The notes under the pieces are model-generated. The model was not told the DNA's origin. It did no database searches and saw only the letters and a program-made list of their open reading frames with translations. From Hyphomicrobiales bacterium (GTDB lineage Bacteria > Pseudomonadota > Alphaproteobacteria > Rhizobiales > Beijerinckiaceae): a DNA stretch of 38,591 bases. The stretch spans positions 1 through 38,591 of the forward strand of contig JAFBAS010000185.1 of the NCBI GenBank assembly GCA_019247605.1, given 5' to 3'. Shown one piece after another: positions 9,539-19,621 of this stretch. A program made the position numbers and the translations under genes. Positions within the stretch are counted from its first letter, which is position 1, and the number at the start of each line of letters is the position of its first letter.

Positions 9539-9893
9539 ACGAAAAACGCGCCCGAGGGGGAAGAGCCAATCACAACAGTTTGTGGACGCGAAAGCTGCAA
9601 TGTTTTCACCTCATTCGAGCACATCAGGCCTCTCTCCTTGGCAATCCGCCGCGCAAACGCCCGAATTTCACGAAGGCGATTCCTCAAATATTCCATCAAA
9701 TGCGTTCAAAATGCGTTCACGATCGCATCGTGGCAAGCAAAATGCCGACTGAGGTTAACGAGGGAGCTCATGGCCGACCAAGCGGGGGAACCGAGCCGGG
9801 AACCTCCTGCCCTTGCCCACGGCTTGGAACTCACCGCCAAATCCACTAAGAGCCGGCGCGGCCTTGAGCTGTGGGCCGCCGGAGGACCGAGCC
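9539..9893. other. divergent intergenic region between rlpA and trpD
   Basis: This 355-base region must hold the promoters for rlpA (minus) and trpD (plus). It contains a perfect 11-base tandem repeat (aaatgcgttca twice) at 9698-9719. An ATG at 9770 preceded by GAGGGAG opens a frame that runs without a stop through trpD in another frame; I do not accept it as a gene. I see no terminator and no recognisable trp leader peptide. Confidence 0.5.
9698..9719. repeat. 11-bp perfect tandem repeat upstream of trpD
   Basis: The unit aaatgcgttca occurs twice head to tail with no spacer. An 11-base period is about one helical turn, so the two copies would present the same face of DNA. It lies 160 bases before rlpA and 175 bases before trpD. 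It could be an operator, but no known consensus is matched with confidence. Confidence 0.6.
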
Positions 9894-10913
9894 ATGGATG
9901 CGTTCAAGCCGATCCTCGCGAAGGTTGCGACCGGCCAGCCCCTCTCGGCGTTCGAAGCTCAGAGCGCCTTCGATCTTCTGCTTTCGGGCGAGGTCACACA
10001 CGCGCAGGCCGGCGCGTTCTTGATGGGTCTTCGCGTTCGCGGGGAGACGGTCGAGGAGATCACCGGCGCCGTCGAGGCGATGCGGGCGCGCATGCTGCGC
10101 GTCGAAGCGCCCGAAGATGCGATCGATGTGGTCGGCACGGGAGGCGACCAAGCCGGTACCTGGAACGTCTCGACGCTTGCTTCCTTGATCGTGGCCGCTT
10201 GCGGCGTGACGGTCGCCAAGCACGGCAATCGGGCGGCCTCCTCGAAATCGGGTGCGGCCGACGTGCTCGGCGCGCTCGGCGTCAAGATCGGGATCGACAA
10301 GGATGGCCTGGAACGCTGTCTCGCCGAGGCCGGCGTGGCCTTCATGTTCGCGCCAACCCATCATGCCTCGATCCGCCATGTCATGCCTGTGCGCACCGAG
10401 ATGGGCACGCGCACGCTCTTCAATCTCTTGGGGCCCATGTCGAACCCAGCCGGCGTCAAGCGCCAGCTCGTGGGCGTGTTTGCGAAGAGCTGGACGCGCC
10501 CTGTCGCCGAGACGCTCAAGGCACTGGGCTCCGAGCGAGTCTGGGTCGTTTGCGGCGCCGACGGCATCGACGAGATCACGACAACGGGCCCGACCCACGT
10601 GACCGCGCTCGAAAACGGTTCGATCCGGGATTTCGAGATCACGCCCGAGGAGGCGGGGCTCGCTGTCTCCGAGCCCGAGGCCCTCAAAGGCGCCGAGGCG
10701 ATGGTGAATGCCGGCGCTTTGATGCGCGTCCTCGCCGGAGAGAAGACCGCCTATCGCGACATCGGCGTGCTGAATGCGGCGGCGGCACTTTGTATCGCCG
10801 GCAAGACGAAGACGCTTGCGGAAGGTGCAAAGCTCGCGGCGCGTGTTCTCGATGACGGCACCGTGCTGCAAACGCTACGCAAGCTCATCGCGGCATCGAA
10901 TGGGGCGCCATGA
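9894..10913 (+). CDS. trpD: anthranilate phosphoribosyltransferase
   Basis: This enzyme catalyses the second step of tryptophan synthesis, transferring phosphoribose from PRPP to anthranilate. The protein has 339 residues. The PRPP/Mg loop GTGGD is at about residues 81-85, [12 protein letters not shown] at 109-120, and the anthranilate-binding segment [12 protein letters not shown] and [11 protein letters not shown] follow. The ATG at 9894 is chosen because GGAGG lies 8 bases upstream and the open frame before it has no family similarity. The stop overlaps the trpC start by four bases (ATGA). No trpE or trpG gene is present in the window, so those steps are encoded elsewhere. Confidence 0.96.
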   Translation: MDAFKPILAKVATGQPLSAFEAQSAFDLLLSGEVTHAQAGAFLMGLRVRGETVEEITGAVEAMRARMLRVEAPEDAIDVVGTGGDQAGTWNVSTLASLIVAACGVTVAKHGNRAASSKSGAADVLGALGVKIGIDKDGLERCLAEAGVAFMFAPTHHASIRHVMPVRTEMGTRTLFNLLGPMSNPAGVKRQLVGVFAKSWTRPVAETLKALGSERVWVVCGADGIDEITTTGPTHVTALENGSIRDFEITPEEAGLAVSEPEALKGAEAMVNAGALMRVLAGEKTAYRDIGVLNAAAALCIAGKTKTLAEGAKLAARVLDDGTVLQTLRKLIAASNGAP

Positions 10914-11725
10914 GCGATATCCTGCGGCGCATCGAAGGCTATAAGCGCGAGGAGATCGCGGCCGCGAAGGCGCGCCTGCCGCGCACGGCTCTGGAGGGGC
11001 AGGCTCGTGCCGCCCCGCCGGTGCGCGACTTCGTTGCCGCTTTGCGCAAGAAGATCGATGCCGGCAACCCCGCGCTGATTGCCGAGATCAAGAAGGCAAG
11101 CCCATCTAAGGGGCTCATCCGCGCCGATTTCGATCCGGCTGCGCTCGCGCGGGCCTATGCCGAAGGCGGGGCCGCGTGCCTCTCCGTGCTGACGGATGCG
11201 CCCTCCTTTCAAGGAGCGCCGGAATTCCTGACGCAGGCCCGCGAAGCCTGCGAGCTTCCGGTCTTGCGAAAAGACTTCATGTTCGATCCGTATCAGGTGG
11301 CGCAGGCCCGCGCCTTTGGTGCCGATTGCATCCTCATCATCATGGCGGCGATCGATGACGCCTTGGCCCTGGCCATCTGCGAAGCTGCGACGGCGCACGG
11401 CATGGCTGCGCTGATCGAAGTCCATGACGAAAAGGAGCTCGAGCGCGGGCTCGCCCTCCCCTCGCCTCTCATCGGAATCAATAATCGGGATCTGCGCTCA
11501 TTTTCGACGTCACTCGAGGTCACGGAGCGGCTCGCCGCACGCGTCCCGCCCGATCGTCTGCTCGTGAGCGAGAGCGGAATTGCGAGCGCAGCCGATGTCG
11601 CGCGCCTCGACCGACACGGCGTTCGCGCCTTCCTGGTCGGCGAAAGCTTGATGCGCCAAGAAGATGTGGCGAGAGCGACGCGGTCGCTCCTGGCTCCTGT
11701 CGAGCCGAGGACGAGCACCGCGTGA
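10910..11725 (+). CDS. trpC: indole-3-glycerol phosphate synthase
   Basis: This is the monofunctional TrpC TIM-barrel enzyme of 271 residues that closes the indole ring in tryptophan synthesis. Motifs seen are [12 protein letters not shown] (about 57-68), the catalytic-Lys segment [12 protein letters not shown] (about 120-131), [21 protein letters not shown] and SESGI near the phosphate site. There is no fused TrpF domain. It overlaps trpD by ATGA, and its own stop overlaps the moaC GTG start by four bases, so trpD-trpC-moaC is a tightly coupled translational unit. Confidence 0.96.
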   Translation: MSDILRRIEGYKREEIAAAKARLPRTALEGQARAAPPVRDFVAALRKKIDAGNPALIAEIKKASPSKGLIRADFDPAALARAYAEGGAACLSVLTDAPSFQGAPEFLTQAREACELPVLRKDFMFDPYQVAQARAFGADCILIIMAAIDDALALAICEAATAHGMAALIEVHDEKELERGLALPSPLIGINNRDLRSFSTSLEVTERLAARVPPDRLLVSESGIASAADVARLDRHGVRAFLVGESLMRQEDVARATRSLLAPVEPRTSTA

Positions 11726-12240
11726 CCAAGCTCACCCATATCGCCAAGGACGGCTCGGCGCGGATGGTCGACGTTTCGGCAAAGCCCGTGACCGAGCGCG
11801 TGGCCGTCGCGGAAGGGCGCGTTCGCATGCGTCCCCAGACGCTCGCCCTCATCCACGCGGGGGATGCAAAAAAGGGCGATGTGCTGAGCGTCGCGCGGAT
11901 TGCGGGCATCATGGCCGCGAAACGAACCCATGAGCTCATCCCGCTTTGCCATCCGCTCGCGATCACCGGCGTGACGCTCGATCTGACGCTCGACGAGGCG
12001 ATGTCGAGCGTTCGGGTGACGGCAAGCGTCAAGACGAGCGGCAAGACGGGCGTCGAGATGGAGGCCCTCACCGCCGTCTCGATCGCCTGCCTCACGATTT
12101 ACGACATGGTGAAGGCGGTCGATCGCGGCATCACGATCGAGTCTGTGCGGCTCTCCGAGAAGCGCGGAGGCGCATCGGGCGATTGGCGCGCCGAGCCGTC
12201 GTCGCCCGCGACCAGAAAGCGACCTCGACGCGCGTCGTGA
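11722..12240 (+). CDS. moaC: cyclic pyranopterin monophosphate synthase
   Basis: MoaC converts the MoaA product into cyclic pyranopterin monophosphate, the first stable intermediate of molybdenum cofactor synthesis. The protein has 172 residues. Typical segments are [12 protein letters not shown] at the N-terminus, [16 protein letters not shown] (with the active-site His and Cys) and [20 protein letters not shown] with the catalytic Lys. The last ~15 residues are a basic tail ([13 protein letters not shown]) not needed for the fold. The start is GTG at 11722, overlapping the trpC stop. The trpC-moaC-moeA order is widespread in Hyphomicrobiales, but here moeA is separated by an antisense gene. 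Confidence 0.95.
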   Translation: MTKLTHIAKDGSARMVDVSAKPVTERVAVAEGRVRMRPQTLALIHAGDAKKGDVLSVARIAGIMAAKRTHELIPLCHPLAITGVTLDLTLDEAMSSVRVTASVKTSGKTGVEMEALTAVSIACLTIYDMVKAVDRGITIESVRLSEKRGGASGDWRAEPSSPATRKRPRRAS

Positions 12241-12250
12241 AGTCCCGGGT

Positions 12251-12778
12251 TCAACTTCCCTTGTTGACGAGCGCCGCGCCGGCTTTCGCGCCGACCTCGT
12301 CTTGCGAGCCCGTGCCCCCCGAGCAGCCGATCGCCCCGATGATCATCCCGTTCTCCACAAGCGGGATGCCGCCACGTGAACCGATCACGCCGTCGAGGGT
12401 CGTAAGGTAATTGAGGCCGCTCTGGATGCCGGATTCGATTGCTTTCGTCTCACGGCGGAAAGTGACGGCGGTGCGGGCCTTGTGCTCGGAAATCGCAATG
12501 GAGGCGAGTTGCGCGCCGTCCATTCGCTCGAACGCAACGAGATTGCCGCCTGAGTCGACGACGGCGATGTTCAACTTCCAACCGTGCTTCTTGGCCTCGT
12601 CGGCAGCCGCGGCGATCACGGCTTTTGCCCGGTCGACCCCGATCGGCGCACCGTACGGCACGTCAAAAGGCATCTTGTCGGGAATGACATCGAGGGGGTT
12701 GGGCTGGGTCTGCGCGCCCGCGACGCCGGCGCTCATGATCAAGGCGGCCACGCTCATGGCCAAGGCTAAGTTGCGCAT
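12251..12778 (-). CDS. exported GlcG/HbpS-family (DUF336) protein
   Basis: This is a 175-residue member of the GlcG/HbpS family (Pfam Haem_degrading, formerly DUF336), whose members bind haem or corrinoid, or serve as small periplasmic accessory proteins. A clear signal peptide (MRNLALAMSVAALIMSAGVAGAQ) predicts cleavage after AGA, at about residue 22. The mature part has the typical AVVDSGGNLVAFERMDGA and the C-terminal Gly-rich end VENGMIIGAIGCSGGTGSQDEV. It is transcribed against moaC and moeA and ends 10 bases from the moaC stop. Its start is 187 bases from moeA, so it breaks the moaC-moeA pair. The ligand cannot be read from sequence. Confidence 0.88.
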   Translation of the reverse strand: MRNLALAMSVAALIMSAGVAGAQTQPNPLDVIPDKMPFDVPYGAPIGVDRAKAVIAAAADEAKKHGWKLNIAVVDSGGNLVAFERMDGAQLASIAISEHKARTAVTFRRETKAIESGIQSGLNYLTTLDGVIGSRGGIPLVENGMIIGAIGCSGGTGSQDEVGAKAGAALVNKGS

Positions 12779-12964
12779 GCTGTCTTTCTCTAGCTGACGA
12801 AGTTGGAGGGCTAACGGTCAGATTGCAGTACCATCCGCACTTCGCCTAGCCGTGCAAAGACCCGATTGAACGATCTCGCGATGATGTGAAGTCTCGCGCT
12901 TCGGGGCTTCCGTGCGGACCGCGCAGAGGCGACAGATGCGCAATTCCGGTGATAAGAACCGAGG

Positions 12965-15356
<2,392 letters not shown>

Positions 15357-15420
15357 GCGACGATTGCCTGCGCCATCCCATTTAAGGGCGACGCCGGCGC
15401 TCCTCTCTCCCGATCGCCGC

Positions 15421-16776
15421 GTGCTCTTCGACATCTCTCGCGTGCCCGCGCGAACGGCCTGCATAATCGCGACCCTTCTCGGCACTCTTGTCGTGGACGC
15501 TTGCGCGACGCTCGTCGACGAAGGTCATGCGAGGGAGTGCCGCAGCGTGGCGGCGGCGCTCGAGCCGGAAGGTTCCAAGATCACCATCTTGCGCAGCGCC
15601 CCGGGCGAAGTGTCAAATTCCATTCGCGTCGACTACCGGGCGGAAGGCGAAGCGCGCTCGCAATTGCGCCATGTGCTCTGCCGTTTCGGAGGGACGGAGG
15701 CGGAAAACTCGCGCGACACTCTCATCGGGGTGGACACCGCGCAAGGCCCGATCGGTGAAGCCCAGCTTCTCTTCCTGAGGCGTTTTTATCTCGAAGCGCC
15801 TGGTGAGCCGCCGCCGGATCCAGGCGCGTCCGGCGCGGGATCGCTCGTCACCCTTCCTGCACCTTTCGCCTTGGCACTGCAGCAGCTTGTCGCCGCCCTC
15901 CCCTCTGCCGCGATTTACGGGCTCCTCGCCTCCTCCTACGCCCTCATCCATGGCCTGGTCGGGCGCGTGGTGTTCGGCTTTGGCGATCTGGCAGCGCTAG
16001 GTGGCTACGCCACCTTGACGGGCCTTGCACTCGGGGCGGTCTCCAGCTCGCCCCTTGCGCTAGCCGTGGGTTTCTTACTCGCTCTTCTCGTCAGCGCCTC
16101 GTATGGCGTGGCGGCGGGTCGCTTCGCCGTGCTCCCTGCGCTGCGCGCCAAAGGGCAGGCCGTCGTGATCGCGACGGTCGGCCTCATGATCGCGCTCGCC
16201 GAATATTCGCGCCTGACGATCCCCCGCTCTCTCGTTTGGGCGCCCCCTTTGCTGGCTTCCCCGATCGCCCTCGTGAGAGCGCCCAATTTCATCGTCACCG
16301 TGACGCCGATGCAAATGCTTTCCGCCCTGATCGGGCTCATCGGAGCTCTGTGTCTTCTCGGCTATCAACGCTGGTCGGCGTTCGGGCGCCAATGGCGCGC
16401 CGTGTCGCAAGACGAGATCGCCGCCTCGATGCTCGGGGTCGATCGCGATCGCGTATTCACGCAAAGCTTCGCCATCGCGGCAGGGCTTGCCGGGCTTTCC
16501 GGGTATGTGCTCACGGTGCATTTCGGCCAGACGGGCTATGCCTATGGATTCACGCTTGGCCTCAAGGCGCTCGTCGGAGCCGTGCTCGGCGGCATCGGCT
16601 CGATCGGCGCGGCCTTCGCCGGCGGCGTCATCCTCGCCTTCAGCGAGGCGGGTTGGTCGGCGCTCTTCAGCGTCGATTCTCGCGACCTTGCGGTTTATTC
16701 GCTCCTTGCGATCCTTTTCATCTTTCGTCCCTACGGGATATTTGGCCGCCGCCCGGATTCGCCAAGCCTCAGTTGA
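15421..16776 (+). CDS. LivH-type ABC permease with N-terminal extracytoplasmic domain
   Basis: The C-terminal two thirds (about residues 149-451) is a branched-chain amino-acid-type ABC transporter permease of the LivH family. It has multiple membrane segments and an EAA-like loop (DEIAASMLGVDRDRVFTQSF), with the conserved final region GLKALVGAVLGGIGSIGAAFAGG in two adjacent pieces. Ahead of it is an extra ~145-residue part: a hydrophobic segment at about 12-32 (signal anchor or signal peptide), a soluble domain (33-125) with Cys at about 28, 40 and 87, and a Pro/Gly-rich linker (PGEPPPDPGASGAG). No binding protein, LivM or ATPase genes are nearby. The start is uncertain: GTG at 15421 or 15442, or ATG at 15298 inside hemB. 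The substrate is unknown. Confidence 0.8.
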   Translation: MLFDISRVPARTACIIATLLGTLVVDACATLVDEGHARECRSVAAALEPEGSKITILRSAPGEVSNSIRVDYRAEGEARSQLRHVLCRFGGTEAENSRDTLIGVDTAQGPIGEAQLLFLRRFYLEAPGEPPPDPGASGAGSLVTLPAPFALALQQLVAALPSAAIYGLLASSYALIHGLVGRVVFGFGDLAALGGYATLTGLALGAVSSSPLALAVGFLLALLVSASYGVAAGRFAVLPALRAKGQAVVIATVGLMIALAEYSRLTIPRSLVWAPPLLASPIALVRAPNFIVTVTPMQMLSALIGLIGALCLLGYQRWSAFGRQWRAVSQDEIAASMLGVDRDRVFTQSFAIAAGLAGLSGYVLTVHFGQTGYAYGFTLGLKALVGAVLGGIGSIGAAFAGGVILAFSEAGWSALFSVDSRDLAVYSLLAILFIFRPYGIFGRRPDSPSLS

Positions 16777-16806
16777 AGGCTGGATTGAACTCAACGAGAT
16801 CAGCCC

Positions 16807-17244
16807 ATGATCACCCCTGACATCATTGCCCCCGACAAGGTCCTCCCCGAGCATCGCCAGGCGATCTTCCGTCTTCTCGACGCCTTCAATGACGAGCGCA
16901 CCGGATTTCCCGATCCGGTCACGCCGCTTGCGCTTCTGCTCAAGGAACCCGGGCGAGATGCGATTATCGGGGGGCTTTGGGGCGTCAGCTATTGGAATTG
17001 GCTCTTCGTGGACCTCCTGATCGTGCCCGCCGCTTATCGGGGCCAGGGCCTCGGCACCGCTCTCTTGAAAGGTGCAGAAGACAAGGCGCGCGAACGCGGC
17101 TGCATCGGCGTGTGGCTATTGTCTTTCAGCTTCCAGGCGCCGCGATTCTACGAGCGCCACGGCTATCATTCGTTCGGCAAGATCGAAGATTATCCGCCAG
17201 GTCATGATTGCACGTATCTTTTCAAACGATTGGATTTGGAGTGA
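16807..17244 (+). CDS. GNAT-family N-acetyltransferase
   Basis: This is a 145-residue acetyltransferase of the GNAT fold. The acetyl-CoA pyrophosphate-binding motif is RGQGLGTALL at about residues 79-88, preceded by the beta4 strand LFVDLLIVP, and followed by the beta5/alpha4 segment SFQAPRFYERHGYHSFG that is typical of the family. It uses an ATG at 16807 with a GAG element ten bases upstream. It begins 30 bases after the permease gene and ends 4 bases before the xthA start, so the three probably share a transcript. The acceptor substrate is not predictable. Confidence 0.9.
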   Translation: MITPDIIAPDKVLPEHRQAIFRLLDAFNDERTGFPDPVTPLALLLKEPGRDAIIGGLWGVSYWNWLFVDLLIVPAAYRGQGLGTALLKGAEDKARERGCIGVWLLSFSFQAPRFYERHGYHSFGKIEDYPPGHDCTYLFKRLDLE

Positions 17245-17248
17245 AGCC

Positions 17249-18034
17249 ATGTTGATCGCGACCTGGAACGTCAATTCGGTTCGCCAGAGGGCCGCTCATC
17301 TGCTTCGCTGGCTCAAGCAGGCGCAGCCCGATATCGTTTGCCTCCAGGAATTGAAATGCCTTGACGACGCCTTTCCCCGGCTCGAGGTGGAGGCTGCGGG
17401 CTACCATGTGGAGACGCACGGCCAGAAGACGTTCAACGGCGTTGCCATCTTGTCGCGCCAGCGACCCGACGAGGTGATCCGGGGGCTCGAAGGTGACGAC
17501 GAGGATAGCCATGCGCGCTACATGGAGGCCGTCTTCTCGACAGCAAAAGGCGTCGTGCGCGCAGCCTCGATCTACTTGCCGAACGGCAACCCGCCGCAAA
17601 CCGAGAAATACCCCTATAAGCTGGGCTTCATGGAGCGCCTTCGGCGCCGTGCGGCTTCCTTGCTGCGCCTCGAGGAGCCGCTCGTGCTCGCCGGCGATTA
17701 CAACGTCATCCCGGAGCCGATCGACGCCCGCGACCCGGCGGCGTGGGTATCCGATGCGCTCTTCCTGCCGCAGACGCGCGCTGCCTTCCGACGCCTTTTG
17801 GCGCTCGGCTTCACGGACGCGCTACGTGCTTGCGATGAAGCCGCGGAGCGTTACAGCTTTTGGGATTACCAGGCGGGCGCCTTCCAGAAGAACAACGGCA
17901 TTCGTATCGATCACCTGTTGCTTTCACCCCAGGCGGCCGACACGCTCGTCACCTGTCGCATCGACAAAGAAACACGTAGCTGGGACAAGCCTTCCGACCA
18001 TGTGCCGGTGGTGGCGGAATTGAATATCGGGTGA
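17249..18034 (+). CDS. xthA: exodeoxyribonuclease III
   Basis: This is an AP endonuclease and 3'-phosphatase/exonuclease of base-excision repair in the ExoIII/APE1 family. The protein has 261 residues. Motifs are IATWNVNSVRQR at the N-terminus with the Asn, CLQELK with the metal-binding Glu (about 34), GDYNVIPEPID with the catalytic Asp-Asn pair, and the C-terminal SDHVPVVAEL with the catalytic His. The ATG at 17249 has GGAG about nine bases upstream and starts 4 bases after the GNAT stop. A longer frame upstream overlaps the GNAT gene and is not used. Confidence 0.95.
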   Translation: MLIATWNVNSVRQRAAHLLRWLKQAQPDIVCLQELKCLDDAFPRLEVEAAGYHVETHGQKTFNGVAILSRQRPDEVIRGLEGDDEDSHARYMEAVFSTAKGVVRAASIYLPNGNPPQTEKYPYKLGFMERLRRRAASLLRLEEPLVLAGDYNVIPEPIDARDPAAWVSDALFLPQTRAAFRRLLALGFTDALRACDEAAERYSFWDYQAGAFQKNNGIRIDHLLLSPQAADTLVTCRIDKETRSWDKPSDHVPVVAELNIG

Positions 18035-18114
18035 GTTTCGCCGAATTCTCGAACTCCACTTCTTGTGGTCGGACCGATGTCGAATGACGTCCACAAGCGC
18101 GGCAATGGCTCGCG

Positions 18115-18555
18115 ATGGCGCCCCGCGCAACACATCCGTTGGTCGCCGTCGGAATTGCACGTCGCGATGGGCGCCTGCTCGTTGTCGAGGCGCTGGACGA
18201 TGAGGGCAACCGCAAAGGGTAGCGACCGCTCGGGCGGCGGCGTGAAATTCCTGGAGCTCACCGGCAATGCCTTGAGGCGCGAAATGCGCGAGGAGTTGGC
18301 TTGTAAAATTCGGGTCGATGGCGGTCCGCACATTTTCGAGAGCATGTATACGCATCACGGGGCAAGCGGCCACGAAATCATTTTTGCGTTGAGATCTCAA
18401 TTCTTGGAAATGCGGTCCCCGCACATGAGCCATTCACCATGGAGGAAGACGACGGTTCCACTCATCTGGTGGAATGGGTCGAGCTCGACCGTTTTTTGAC
18501 GGGCCGTGAGACGCTCTATCCCCAGGGCTTGGCAGAAAGGCTTCTGAAGCCCTGA
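18115..18555 (+). pseudogene. NUDIX hydrolase, inactivated by a stop and two frameshifts
   Basis: Read across frames, this encodes a NUDIX protein of about 146 residues. The first part (MAPRATHPLVAVGIARRDGR and on) ends at an in-frame TAG at 18220-18222, where a Tyr codon is expected in the usual KGYRPLGGG. The frame then moves by one at about 18232, giving the NUDIX box GGVKFLELTGNALRREMREE. It moves back at about 18400-18410 to a final stretch HLVEWVELDRFL...RLLKP ending at the TGA at 18553. The box itself has lost its final Gly (REELAC), so the catalytic motif is also degenerate. It lies 80 bases after xthA. This is three independent lesions in one short gene, so genuine decay is more likely than sequencing error. 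Confidence 0.8.
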
Positions 18556-18574
18556 AATCGCAGGCCTTCAGCCG

Positions 18575-19621
18575 TCAATGCAGCTTGGCGTGCTGATCTA
18601 GATAGAGCGTCGAAAGCTGACGCTCATTCTCGTTTGCAGCCGCGAAGGCCTGGTCGCGCAATTGCGTGATCCAGGCATCCTTTGCCGGATCGGCACCTTG
18701 GCGTGCGAGCGAAAGCCACATCAAGCCTTGCGCCGCCTGGCGTGGAACGCCATTGCCGGTAAACAAGATGTGCCCGAGAAGCGCTTGCGAGGGGCGGTGG
18801 TTCTTCTCGGCGGCAAGATTGAGCCAGCGCACGGCGTCCCGAATATCTTTCGGCCCACCCGTGCCGTCGGCCAACATGCGGGCGAGGTTGTATTGCGCGT
18901 CCGGATCACCAAAGAGAGAAGCGGCATATTTGAACAAATCGCGTGCGCGGACGGGATCGGCTTTGACATAAGTGTTCGGGATGCCGTCGAGGAAATAGGT
19001 GCCGAGCGCCACATAGGCGTTGGCGATGAAGCGCGCGTTCGGCGAACCCGATCCTTCGTCGGTGTCGGCGTCGGCGGTGCGTGAATAGTATTCGAACGCC
19101 TTGAGGTCGTCGCGCGGCACGCCATCGCCTTCCGCATACATGCGGGCCAATTTCCAGCACGACATGACATGGCCTTGCGCGGCCGCGTAGGCGAAGGCGC
19201 GAACCGCATCGGCTTTGTCACCGGCATTGTAGCCCTTCATGCCCTTGGTGAAGGCATCGCGCATCGATTTGAATGGCTCGCCGAGCCGCGGGTTGAGCGC
19301 GGGCGCATAGGCGGGGGTTGTGGCGATGACATCGCTCTCACCCGTGCTCGTCGGAAACACGGTTTGCTGAGGCGCCGGCACGACGGAAAGCGGATGAGAG
19401 ACAGGCGTGGAATTGGTGCTGGTCAGCGTCGTGTCCGGCGCCGAATGGCCTGTGGGCAGAGGCGGCAAGGGCGAGGCGACCACCGGGCTCGACAGCGGGG
19501 ACGCTATGACCGTGACCGGTTCAGGCTGGCTCTGCGCGACCGCAACCGGCGTATGCCCAACGGCGGCGCCGCTCGCCACGATGGCCGAAAGGATCAGGGC
19601 TGGACGATCAAATATCCGCAT
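18575..19621 (-). CDS. exoR: periplasmic Sel1-repeat protein, ExoR-like
   Basis: This is an exported protein of 348 residues. A signal peptide covers about residues 1-29 (…PVAVAQ), followed by a Pro/Ser/Thr-rich segment to about residue 100. The rest is a run of Sel1-like (TPR-related) repeats: KGYNAGDKADAVRAFAYAAA, then SCWKLARMYAEGDGVPRDDL, AQYNLARMLADGTGGPKDI and QALLGHILFTGNGVPRQAA. The arrangement and the LDGIPNTYVKADPVRARDLF and RQAAQGLMWLSLA stretches resemble rhizobial ExoR, the periplasmic inhibitor of the ChvG(ExoS)-ChvI two-component system. That identity rests on recalled similarity, and the N-terminal linker is longer than in the S. meliloti protein. Its start overlaps the ilvD stop by 14 bases, so it is read from the ilvD transcript. 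Confidence 0.75.
   Translation of the reverse strand: MRIFDRPALILSAIVASGAAVGHTPVAVAQSQPEPVTVIASPLSSPVVASPLPPLPTGHSAPDTTLTSTNSTPVSHPLSVVPAPQQTVFPTSTGESDVIATTPAYAPALNPRLGEPFKSMRDAFTKGMKGYNAGDKADAVRAFAYAAAQGHVMSCWKLARMYAEGDGVPRDDLKAFEYYSRTADADTDEGSGSPNARFIANAYVALGTYFLDGIPNTYVKADPVRARDLFKYAASLFGDPDAQYNLARMLADGTGGPKDIRDAVRWLNLAAEKNHRPSQALLGHILFTGNGVPRQAAQGLMWLSLARQGADPAKDAWITQLRDQAFAAANENERQLSTLYLDQHAKLH

Noticed and set aside
9639-9893. trp leader peptide or attenuator before trpD
   Set aside because: I found no short frame with Trp codons followed by a terminator hairpin.
9770-10855. Long plus-strand frame from ATG 9770 with a good ribosome site, running through trpD
   Set aside because: Most of it lies out of frame over trpD, and its Arg-rich composition is that of a GC-rich shadow. 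No family similarity is seen.
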